From Prevotella sp. UBA4341 (lineage in GTDB: Bacteria > Bacteroidota > Bacteroidia > Bacteroidales > Bacteroidaceae), in NCBI GenBank assembly GCA_002393705.1, contig DGTH01000051.1:1-5628 (forward strand): 5,628 nucleotides of DNA. The letters are read 5' to 3'. The position numbers and the translations under genes were made by a program. Positions 1-5,628 of this stretch are shown one piece after another. The notes under the pieces are model-generated. The model had not been told where the DNA came from and did no database searches. It saw nothing but the letters and a program-made list of their open reading frames with translations. Within the stretch, counting starts at the first letter, position 1, and the number at the start of each line of letters is the position of its first letter.

Positions 1-1608
1 AAGTCGCTGCAGGACAACACGCTAAACTACTATGCCGGACCTGACAAGATAGAGGGTATCAGCTGGCAGGAGTCGAAGAACGTCTGGAAAGGCTGGTCGC
101 CACAGTTGCAGTTGAACTACATGCTGAACGAGAACCACAGCTTTGGTGCCTTCTACAAATACGACCGTCACCCGAAGGGCAAGTATAACCGCATGTACTA
201 TACCGACAACTACGAGAACGGCAATTATGTGGAGCATTCAGAGAGCGACATCTCCCAGGAGGACGAATTCAAGAAGCATATCTTCAATGCATACTACAAC
301 GGAAAGGTGGGCCCGTTAAGCATCGACCTGAACATTGACGGACTGTTCGACGACACCCAGTCGTCCGGCATTACGAAGGAAGTAACTGCCGCCCTCGTCC
401 CGTCGGCTGCTGTACCAGAGCAACCATCAAGGCGCAGCATGGAGAGCAAGACCGTCAGTTCAAACAACTTCTGGGCCTCGAAACTCATTCTGGGCTATCC
501 CGTCTGGAAGGGTAACCTCTCGCTGGGTGGCGAATACAGCTACAACCACCGCACAGATGCTTACGACTTCCACGCCACCGATGCCGTCCCCGTGAAGGCT
601 ACCGACACGGAGATTAACGAGAAGTCTTCTGCCGTCTTCCTGGAGTTTGGCCGCCAATTCGGAAAGGTCTTTGCACAGTTGGGGCTGCGCTACGAACATC
701 TGAAGAACGACTACTTCAACTTCGGCAAGAAGGAGGACGAGGTTTGCCGAAATGACGGCGACTGGTTCCCCACGGCGGTCATCTCCGCCCCCCTCGGCAA
801 GGTGCAGTTTTCGCTGTCATACCGCCGCGACATTGAGCGTCCGCCATACACCAACCTGACCAGCTCTACCATCTACATCAATCGCTACACCTACCAGAGC
901 GGAAACCCCTACCTGAAACCGACCTACACTCACAGCGTTGTGCTGAATACCGCCTACAAGTGGGTAAACCTGACGCTGAACTATGGCCGAATGAAAGATG
1001 CCATCACCATGTCAACCGAGCCCTATCCCGGTGCCACGGACCCTCTTATCAGTCTTGTGCGCCCCATCAACAGCCAGGAGGATTATGACCGCCTCACGGT
1101 CATAGCCTCCGCCCGCCCTAATTTTCAATTCTCAATTTTCAATTCTCAATTGAAGTGGCACCCCACGTGGGCGGTTGTGGCCATGCTGCAGAACTACAAG
1201 TCGCCAACTGCCACCGGCGAGGTCGTCAAGCTCAGCCGGCCTTGGTTCAACGGCTCCTGGCGCAACACCATCGAGCTGCCCAAGGCCTTCCGCATCAATG
1301 CTGACCTGGAGTGGGCCACGAAGGGAGAGTACAACAATTTCTACATCACGAAACCCCGCATAGTAGGCAGCCTCGGCATACAAAGGGACTTCAACCTGCG
1401 CCGACTCGGACAGCTGACAGCCGACCTGCGCTGCATTGACCTTTTCAATTCCAACAAGACCAACGCCATCATTTACGGCTATCGTGAACTGACCGTCAGC
1501 AATCCCGCCCGCCGCACCTTCATCCTCGACCTGACATGGAAGTTCAACGAGGCTCGCTCGAAGTATCGCGGCTCCGGTGCAGGCGACAGGCAGAAAGCAC
1601 GCATGTAA
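1..1608 (+). CDS. Outer membrane beta-barrel family protein (TonB-receptor-like), C-terminal part; 5' end outside window
   Basis: The reading frame is open from the first base, so this is the last 535 residues of a larger protein. Barrel-type alternating strands run throughout. Landmarks resemble the Bacteroidetes 'outer membrane beta-barrel protein' family (PF14905 type): LRYE near residues 229-232, SYRRDIERPPY near 273-283, GNPYLKP at 301-307, and a final strand LDLTWKFN followed by the tail SKYRGSGAGDRQKARM (520-535), which is typical of that family. Full-length members usually start with a signal peptide, a carboxypeptidase-regulatory-like domain and a plug, all missing here only because of the window edge. 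The protein should sit in the outer membrane; its substrate cannot be told. Residues 374-384 (NFQFSIFNSQL) are encoded by a heptamer repeat array, which is odd inside a gene. A terminator follows 21 nt after the stop, so the gene ends its own transcript. Family assignment is fairly sure, function is not. Confidence 0.85.
   Translation, partial: KSLQDNTLNYYAGPDKIEGISWQESKNVWKGWSPQLQLNYMLNENHSFGAFYKYDRHPKGKYNRMYYTDNYENGNYVEHSESDISQEDEFKKHIFNAYYNGKVGPLSIDLNIDGLFDDTQSSGITKEVTAALVPSAAVPEQPSRRSMESKTVSSNNFWASKLILGYPVWKGNLSLGGEYSYNHRTDAYDFHATDAVPVKATDTEINEKSSAVFLEFGRQFGKVFAQLGLRYEHLKNDYFNFGKKEDEVCRNDGDWFPTAVISAPLGKVQFSLSYRRDIERPPYTNLTSSTIYINRYTYQSGNPYLKPTYTHSVVLNTAYKWVNLTLNYGRMKDAITMSTEPYPGATDPLISLVRPINSQEDYDRLTVIASARPNFQFSIFNSQLKWHPTWAVVAMLQNYKSPTATGEVVKLSRPWFNGSWRNTIELPKAFRINADLEWATKGEYNNFYITKPRIVGSLGIQRDFNLRRLGQLTADLRCIDLFNSNKTNAIIYGYRELTVSNPARRTFILDLTWKFNEARSKYRGSGAGDRQKARM
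1120..1151 (+). repeat. In-frame heptamer tandem array (AATTYTC x4 + AATT)
   Basis: The units AATTTTC, AATTCTC, AATTTTC, AATTCTC and a final AATT lie head to tail, so a 14-nt unit is perfectly repeated twice. The AT-rich run stands out from the GC-richer gene around it. It is read in frame as NFQFSIFNSQL. From memory, similar AATTTTC-type heptamers are usually intergenic in Prevotella-like genomes. A unit of 7 is not a multiple of 3, so gain or loss of one unit would shift the frame. Confidence 0.9.
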
Positions 1609-1629
1609 TAACATCGCTTCTCTTTTGTT

Positions 1630-1670
1630 CCGGGCGAAGGTGACGAAATGGCGTACCTCGCCCGGTTTTT
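1630..1670 (+). terminator. Rho-independent terminator after the barrel gene
   Basis: The arm CCGGGCGAAGG (1630-1640) pairs with CCTCGCCCGG (1656-1665). The pairing is 8 bp of GC-rich stem plus 2 more G-C pairs, with a single bulged A. The loop is about 15 nt and the stem is followed directly by five T (1666-1670) and a longer T-rich stretch. It begins 21 nt after the upstream stop codon. This separates the barrel gene from the receptor gene downstream. Confidence 0.88.
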
Positions 1671-1730
1671 CTTTGTTTTGTTCTCACGTTCGACAAAAAA
1701 AAGAAAGATTTTTCTTTGTTTTGTTCTCAC
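1666..1730 (+). repeat. Perfect 22-nt direct repeat, 43-nt period
   Basis: The 22 bases at 1666-1687 recur without mismatch at 1709-1730; both copies begin TTTTTCTTTG and end GTTCTCAC. The first copy supplies the T-tract of the terminator and the second supplies the -33 element of the receptor promoter. Between them is an A-rich spacer (1688-1708). The segment AAAGAAA (1700-1706) can pair with TTTCTTT (1711-1717), giving a weak AT hairpin. Downstream of the first copy there is no TAnnTTTG at the proper distance, so only the second copy looks like a working promoter. Confidence 0.92.
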
Positions 1731-1745
1731 TTAATCGTAACTTTG
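1715..1745 (+). promoter_or_regulatory. Bacteroidetes-type promoter for the TonB receptor-aguA unit
   Basis: TTTG at 1715-1718 and TAACTTTG at 1738-1745 match the Bacteroidetes -33 (TTTG) and -7 (TAnnTTTG) elements, with 19 nt between them. Transcription would start around 1752, leaving a leader of roughly 26 nt before the ATG at 1778. That is too short for a cobalamin or other large riboswitch. The promoter at 4682-4712 has the same spacing, which supports both calls. Confidence 0.78.
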
Positions 1746-1770
1746 CAGCCCAATACGGATATTAAGGTAA

Positions 1771-1776
1771 AAGGAG
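1771..1776 (+). promoter_or_regulatory. AAGGAG Shine-Dalgarno-like hexamer, badly spaced for either start
   Basis: AAGGAG ends only one base before the ATG at 1778, closer than a functional Shine-Dalgarno normally is, and it is 19 nt from the next in-frame ATG at 1796. Bacteroidetes rely little on Shine-Dalgarno pairing, so this hexamer does not settle which ATG is used. Confidence 0.35.
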
Positions 1777-1777
1777 A

Positions 1778-3649
1778 ATGAAATTTACAGAAAACATGAA
1801 GACCGCCTTTGGCTGCCTGACACTGACCATGGTCAGTATGCAGGCCATCGGACAAAGTGACACGCTGTCAATACCCGAAGTTGTAGTAACCGGCAGCCGC
1901 CATGCCGTGGATGTGCGCCACCTGCCCATGACGGTGAACATCATAGACCGCAAGACGCTGACGGAACAGCAGCAAACCAGCTTGCTGCCCACCTTGATGC
2001 AGCAAGTGCCGGGACTCTTCGTAACCAGTCGCTCGATGATGGGCTACGGCGTATCGGGCGGGGCAGCAGGCGGCATCAACCTGCGTGGCACGACGGGAGG
2101 AGCCGGTCAGCTGCTGGTGCTCATTGACGGCCACCCGCAATATCAAGGCATATACGGTCACCCCATCGCAGACAGCTACCAGACGCTGATGGCCGAACGC
2201 GTAGAAGTGCTGCGCGGACCAGCCTCGGTGCTCTACGGCAGCAACGCCATGGGCGGCGTGCTGAACATCGTGACGCGCTCCATGCGTGAAGACGGCGTAA
2301 AGACCAACATCAACCTGGGAGCCGGCAGCTACGGCACCGTGCAGACGTCGCTGAGCAACCAGGTGCGCAGCGGACGCTTCAGCAGCACGGTGGCAGCAGA
2401 ATACAACCGCACTGACAACCACCGGCCACGCATGGGCTTCGAGCAGTATGGGGGCTACCTGAAGGTTGGCTACGACCTGAGCGACCACTGGAGAGCCTGC
2501 GTCGATGCAGACATTACCCACTTTAACAGCAGCTATCCCGGCGCAACGTCGAGTCCGCTCTACGATGCCGACCAGTGGATAACACGCGGCATGGTATCGG
2601 CAGCCGTAGAGTACCACTTCGACAACCTGAGCGGTACGATCAGTGTCTATACGAACTTCGGACGCCACAAGATAGACGACGGAACGGCCGACCCCGCGAA
2701 GCCCACTGGGCGCTACTTCCGCTCAAAGGACGCGCTGACCGGCATTTCCTGGTATGAGAGTGCACGCCTCTTCGAAGGTAACCGCCTGACGGTAGGCATA
2801 GACTATCAGCACATTTACGGTAACGCCTACTACACGTCGAAGGAAAGCGGCGAAGTGCTGGACACGCCCAACAAGCAGAGCGGCAAGTCCTACCGCAACG
2901 AGATAGCCGGATACGCTGATTTCCGCCAGGACCTGACAGAGTGGCTGACCATCGATGCAGGACTGCGCGTGGACCACCACAGCATAACAGGCACCGAATG
3001 GGTGCCACAGGCTGGCATCGTGGTGCGCCCCGTCAGGCGGGGAGAGGTGAAAGCCATGGTCAGCAAGGGATTCCGCAACCCCACCATGCGCGAGATGTAC
3101 CTCTACCCGCCCTCCAACACGGAACTGGAGCCTGAGCGTCTGTGGAACTACGAACTGTCCTGGCGACACCGCCTGAGCAGCATCAGCTACGGCATCAACC
3201 TCTTCTACATCAATGGCGACAACATGATACAGACGGTGAACCGCCAGAACGTGAACACTGGCGAAATCAAGAACTGGGGCGTGGAGTTTGAATGGAACTA
3301 CCTCATTGACAAACACCTCAGCTTCATCGGTAACTTTGCCTATCTGCACATGAAGAACAAAATCATAGCAGCACCGGAGATGAAGTACTTTTTAGGTCTT
3401 AACTTCCACCTACAGAAGTGGACTGCCATCGTGGGTGCACAGCGCATAGAGAACCTCTACACCGCCGTAGGCGACAACGAGACAAAGGAGAGTTTCGCAC
3501 TGCTGAACGCCTCAGTGAGCTACCAAGTGGCCAAACCCGTCAGCCTCTGGCTACGCGGTGAAAACCTGCTGGCACAGCGTTATGAAATCAACCTGGGATA
3601 CCCCATGCCCCGCGCCACCTTCATGGGCGGAGTAAACATCGAATTCTGA
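1778..3649 (+). CDS. TonB-dependent outer membrane receptor (ligand unknown)
   Basis: This is a complete 623-residue active-transport receptor that would take energy from TonB-ExbBD to import a ligand across the outer membrane. The N-terminus is a signal peptide (hydrophobic FGCLTLTMVSMQAIG, likely cut near residue 25, AIG/QSD), then a TonB-box-like PEVVVTGSR (33-41). The plug spans about 45-167, with PGLFV, the INLRG motif (100-104), VLIDGHP (114-120) and VEVLRGPASVLYGSNAMGGVLNIVT (split here by position: 142-166). The barrel follows, with SKGFRNPTMREMY (429-441), NTELEPER (447-454), GVEFEW (501-506) and a C-terminal Phe typical of barrel insertion signals. It has no N-terminal carboxypeptidase-like domain and resembles the compact BtuB/Cir-like receptors rather than SusC. 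No SusD partner is next to it. ATG 1778 was kept; ATG 1796 gives an equally good or tidier signal peptide (MKTAFG...). It overlaps nothing and sits 2 nt before aguA, so the two are very likely one operon. Confidence 0.95.
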   Translation: MKFTENMKTAFGCLTLTMVSMQAIGQSDTLSIPEVVVTGSRHAVDVRHLPMTVNIIDRKTLTEQQQTSLLPTLMQQVPGLFVTSRSMMGYGVSGGAAGGINLRGTTGGAGQLLVLIDGHPQYQGIYGHPIADSYQTLMAERVEVLRGPASVLYGSNAMGGVLNIVTRSMREDGVKTNINLGAGSYGTVQTSLSNQVRSGRFSSTVAAEYNRTDNHRPRMGFEQYGGYLKVGYDLSDHWRACVDADITHFNSSYPGATSSPLYDADQWITRGMVSAAVEYHFDNLSGTISVYTNFGRHKIDDGTADPAKPTGRYFRSKDALTGISWYESARLFEGNRLTVGIDYQHIYGNAYYTSKESGEVLDTPNKQSGKSYRNEIAGYADFRQDLTEWLTIDAGLRVDHHSITGTEWVPQAGIVVRPVRRGEVKAMVSKGFRNPTMREMYLYPPSNTELEPERLWNYELSWRHRLSSISYGINLFYINGDNMIQTVNRQNVNTGEIKNWGVEFEWNYLIDKHLSFIGNFAYLHMKNKIIAAPEMKYFLGLNFHLQKWTAIVGAQRIENLYTAVGDNETKESFALLNASVSYQVAKPVSLWLRGENLLAQRYEINLGYPMPRATFMGGVNIEF

Positions 3650-3651
3650 CA

Positions 3652-4656
3652 ATGAACACACTGCAAACGCCCCCAAAGCGCCGCATGCCTGCCGAATGGG
3701 AAAGACAAAGCGCAGTACAACTGACGTGGCCACATAAGGATACCGACTGGGCACCCATGCTCAGCGACATCACCCGCGTCTATGAAGAAATGGCCCGAGA
3801 AATCGGCAAGCGTGAGGACTTGCTCATCGTGTCGGCACCAGGCTCGACGGTTTTTCCACCGGTTCCCCACTCTATTGCCACCATCCCGACCAACGACACC
3901 TGGGCACGCGACCACGGGTTCATCACGGTCGTTGAAGAGGAGAGAGGAGAGTTCATCCTGCTGGACTTCAAGTTCAATGGCTGGGGCGAGAAATTCCCTG
4001 CTCAGTTAGACAATGCCATCAACAGGCAACTCTGGGATAAAGGGCTCGTCAGAGGGACTTACGAGCCGCACTTAGACTTCGTACTGGAGGGCGGAAGCAT
4101 TGAGAGCGACGGCCAAGGCACCATCTTTACCACGGAGTGCTGTCTGATGGCTGCCCACCGCAACCAGCCGCTGGCAAAACAACAGATAGAAGAACGGCTG
4201 AAGTGCTGGTTAGGAGCCAAGCGCGTGGTGTGGCTGCAACACGGGGCACTCATCGGCGACGACACCGACGGCCACATCGACACGCTGGTGCGCATCTGCC
4301 CCGACAACACCTTATTATATACAGGCGGCGACGAGGAACACCCCGACCTTGAACTCCTGGAACGTGAGCTGCAGGAGCTTAGAACACTTGAAGGCCTCCC
4401 CTACAGGCTGCTGCGACTGCCACTACCCCGCCCCATCTATGACGAAGGCCAGCGTCTGCCCGCAACATACGCTAACTATCTGGTTATCAACGGTGCCGTA
4501 CTCGTACCTACTTATGGTCAGGAGGACCTTGACCAAGAGGCACTGAACACAATCAGCCAGGCCTATCCGGAGCGTGAAATGGTGGCAATAGACTGTCGGC
4601 CCGTCATTCGTCAGCACGGCAGTCTGCACTGCTGCACCATGCAACTGTATGGATAG
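3652..4656 (+). CDS. aguA: Agmatine deiminase (agmatine iminohydrolase)
   Basis: This 334-residue cytosolic enzyme (no signal peptide seen) of the peptidylarginine deiminase-like family (PAD_porph type) hydrolyses agmatine to N-carbamoylputrescine and ammonia. Visible motifs in order are: MPAEWE (12-17) near the start; NDTWARDHGF (81-90), the substrate-binding segment; LEGGSIESDG (145-154); GDDTDGHIDT (202-211), holding the catalytic His208 and Asp210; and HGSLHCCTMQ (322-331), in which Cys327 should be the nucleophile by family alignment. Two adjacent Cys occur there; the second is usually a hydrophobic residue such as I or V in AguA. Length is slightly under the family's usual 340-370. Absence of a secretion signal and the aguB neighbour argue against a secreted protein-citrullinating PPAD-like enzyme. 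The start lies 2 nt after the receptor stop (TGACAATG), implying translational coupling and expression from the promoter near 1715. Confidence 0.93.
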   Translation: MNTLQTPPKRRMPAEWERQSAVQLTWPHKDTDWAPMLSDITRVYEEMAREIGKREDLLIVSAPGSTVFPPVPHSIATIPTNDTWARDHGFITVVEEERGEFILLDFKFNGWGEKFPAQLDNAINRQLWDKGLVRGTYEPHLDFVLEGGSIESDGQGTIFTTECCLMAAHRNQPLAKQQIEERLKCWLGAKRVVWLQHGALIGDDTDGHIDTLVRICPDNTLLYTGGDEEHPDLELLERELQELRTLEGLPYRLLRLPLPRPIYDEGQRLPATYANYLVINGAVLVPTYGQEDLDQEALNTISQAYPEREMVAIDCRPVIRQHGSLHCCTMQLYG

Positions 4657-4661
4657 TTAAG

Positions 4662-4704
4662 CTACATTTCGGCAAAAAAACTTTGTGGAACGGAAAAAAT
4701 GTAG
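4662..4704. repeat. 8-bp inverted repeat flanking the aguB -33 element
   Basis: CTACATTT (4662-4669) and AAATGTAG (4697-4704) are exact reverse complements separated by 27 nt. The right arm abuts the -7 element and the -33 TTTG lies between the arms. It could be an operator-like pair of half-sites, but an 8-bp match in a short AT-rich gap can also arise by chance. It is not a convincing terminator because the loop is long and the arms are AT-rich. Confidence 0.4.
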
Positions 4705-4712
4705 TACTTTTG
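4682..4712 (+). promoter_or_regulatory. Bacteroidetes-type promoter for aguB
   Basis: TTTG (4682-4685), 19 nt, then TACTTTTG (4705-4712) matches the TTTG / TAnnTTTG form. The spacing is identical to that of the promoter at 1715-1745. Predicted transcription start is near 4719, giving a leader of about 23 nt to the ATG at 4742, with no Shine-Dalgarno visible. It implies that aguB can be expressed apart from aguA. Confidence 0.78.
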
Positions 4713-4741
4713 CGCCGTAATTGTGTAACGACGACAACTTT

Positions 4742-5596
4742 ATGAGAATTGGAATCCTGCAACAGCACAACACTGACGACACCCGCCGGAACATGCAGCG
4801 GCTGGCTGAAGGCATAGGCAGTCTGGCTCAGCGTGGAGCAGAGCTCATCGTGCTGCAAGAACTGCATAACACGACCTACTTCTGCCAGACGGAGAACGTA
4901 GAATGCTTCGACTTGGCAGAACCCATACCGGGACCTTCTACGGCCTACTATGGCGAGCTGGCCAAACGCTACGGCGTGGTCATCGTCACGTCGCTTTTCG
5001 AGCGTCGTGCACCAGGACTCTATCACAATACGGCCGTGGTGCTGGAGCGCGACGGCAGCATAGCAGGAAAGTACCGCAAGATGCACATTCCCGATGACCC
5101 CGGATACTACGAGAAGTTCTACTTCACACCGGGCGATTTGGGCTTCCACCCCATAGAGACCAGCGTTGGCCGACTGGGCGTGCTGGTATGCTGGGACCAG
5201 TGGTACCCCGAGGCAGCACGCCTCATGGCACTAAGGGGTGCCGAACTACTCATCTACCCCACAGCCATTGGCTTTGACCCGCACGACACGCCGGAAGAAC
5301 AGGAACGCCAGCGCATGGCATGGCAGACGGTACAGCGCGGCCATGCCGTGGCCAACGGCCTTCACGTGGTGACGGTAAACCGCGTAGGCCTGGAGGACGG
5401 GGTTCCCTTCTGGGGCACGTCGTTCGTTGCAGGGCCACAAGGCGAGCTGCTCTACGAAGCCTCAACGACGGAGGAAGAGAGCACAGTCATCGACATCGAC
5501 TTAGGACGCAGCGAGCAGGTACGCCGCTGGTGGCCGTTCCTCAGGGACCGTCGCATAGAAGAATATTCAGACATTACAAAACGATACATAGACTGA
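4742..5596 (+). CDS. aguB: N-carbamoylputrescine amidase (nitrilase superfamily)
   Basis: This 284-residue cytosolic carbon-nitrogen hydrolase converts N-carbamoylputrescine to putrescine, CO2 and ammonia, completing the route begun by the preceding gene. The nitrilase Glu-Lys-Cys triad is visible: Glu40 in LIVLQELHNTTYFCQ (35-49), Lys113 in GKYRKMHIPDDPGYYEK (109-125), and Cys150 in VLVCWDQWYPEAARLMA (147-163). The YFCQ stretch, the KMHIPDDPGYYEKFYFTPGD run (113-132) and CWDQWYPEAAR are typical of AguB rather than of other nitrilases, and length fits the family (about 285-300). The ATG at 4742 opens directly on the family-typical MRIGILQQ. An upstream in-frame TTG at 4721 would add seven unlikely residues and lies almost on the predicted transcription start. 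It follows aguA by 85 nt and has its own promoter, with no terminator in between. Confidence 0.95.
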   Translation: MRIGILQQHNTDDTRRNMQRLAEGIGSLAQRGAELIVLQELHNTTYFCQTENVECFDLAEPIPGPSTAYYGELAKRYGVVIVTSLFERRAPGLYHNTAVVLERDGSIAGKYRKMHIPDDPGYYEKFYFTPGDLGFHPIETSVGRLGVLVCWDQWYPEAARLMALRGAELLIYPTAIGFDPHDTPEEQERQRMAWQTVQRGHAVANGLHVVTVNRVGLEDGVPFWGTSFVAGPQGELLYEASTTEEESTVIDIDLGRSEQVRRWWPFLRDRRIEEYSDITKRYID

Positions 5597-5599
5597 AAT

Positions 5600-5628
5600 C
5601 ACCCAACACCCATCACCCATCACCCAAC
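5600..5628 (+). repeat. CACCCAW heptamer tandem array at window edge
   Basis: Four head-to-tail 7-nt units (CACCCAA, CACCCAT, CACCCAT, CACCCAA) and the first base of a possible fifth begin 4 nt after the aguB stop codon and run off the end of the window. The length of the array is therefore unknown. No hairpin or gene is visible in it. Confidence 0.85.

Noticed and set aside
1132..1614. 160-codon minus-strand frame opposite the first barrel gene
   Set aside because: It is a shadow of a clear barrel-coding frame. The translation shows no family resemblance and it starts within the stop-codon region of the real gene.
1746..1777. Cobalamin riboswitch ahead of a BtuB-like receptor
   Set aside because: The predicted leader is only about 26 nt and the whole gap is taken up by the terminator, repeats and promoter. 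No B12-box-like sequence is seen.
1805..1822. Lipobox-like Cys at residue 13 (AFGC) of the receptor
   Set aside because: It is too near the N-terminus with hydrophobic residues continuing after it, and the protein is an integral outer-membrane barrel with a normal cleavage site further on.
1868..2668. Long open frame (266 codons) on the minus strand opposite the receptor gene
   Set aside because: It lies wholly inside the receptor gene, its product is Val/Ala/His-rich with no recognisable family, and it has no promoter-like sequence. Long antisense frames are expected opposite GC-rich genes.
3652..4656. Secreted peptidylarginine deiminase of the Porphyromonas PPAD kind
   Set aside because: There is no signal peptide or C-terminal secretion domain, the length fits agmatine deiminase, and aguB is next to it.
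4721..4741. In-frame TTG upstream start for aguB
   Set aside because: It sits at about the predicted transcription start, and the ATG at 4742 gives the family-typical N-terminus MRIGILQQ.
5600..5628. CRISPR-like repeats at the end of the window
   Set aside because: The units are 7 nt with no spacers, which makes this a simple tandem array.

Overview
The window looks like a chromosomal segment from a member of the Bacteroidales, probably Prevotella or a close relative. Three things point there. The two outer-membrane receptor genes are of Bacteroidetes type. Two intergenic regions carry the Bacteroidetes promoter form (TTTG, 19 nt, TAnnTTTG). Heptanucleotide repeat runs of a kind I recall from Prevotella-like genomes are present. 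Coding GC is roughly in the mid-50s by eye. All four genes lie on the + strand.

Layout. (1) Positions 1-1608 hold the 3' part of a gene for a large outer-membrane beta-barrel protein of the TonB-receptor-like 'outer membrane beta-barrel family'. Its 5' end lies outside the window. An AT-rich heptamer array is embedded in frame at 1120-1151. (2) The 1609-1777 gap contains a rho-independent terminator, a perfect 22-nt direct repeat and a Bacteroidetes-type promoter. (3) Positions 1778-3649 encode a complete 623-aa TonB-dependent receptor with signal peptide, plug and barrel. (4) Two nucleotides later, 3652-4656 encodes an agmatine deiminase (aguA). (5) The 4657-4741 gap has a second promoter of the same geometry. 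(6) Positions 4742-5596 encode N-carbamoylputrescine amidase (aguB). (7) The window ends in a CACCCAW heptamer array.

How the genes fit together. AguA and AguB catalyse consecutive steps: agmatine to N-carbamoylputrescine plus ammonia, then to putrescine plus CO2 and ammonia. This is the amidase-type polyamine route. No carbamoyltransferase or carbamate kinase of the fermentative agmatine route is seen here. The receptor is almost certainly cotranscribed and translationally coupled with aguA, so its ligand may be linked to arginine, agmatine or polyamine metabolism, but the sequence does not identify the ligand. aguB has its own promoter and may also be reached by read-through, since no terminator is visible after aguA.

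I do not see a clearly new biological system. The observations most worth following are the in-frame heptamer array, which could act as a frame switch in an outer-membrane protein gene, and the tight coupling of an outer-membrane receptor to agmatine deiminase.
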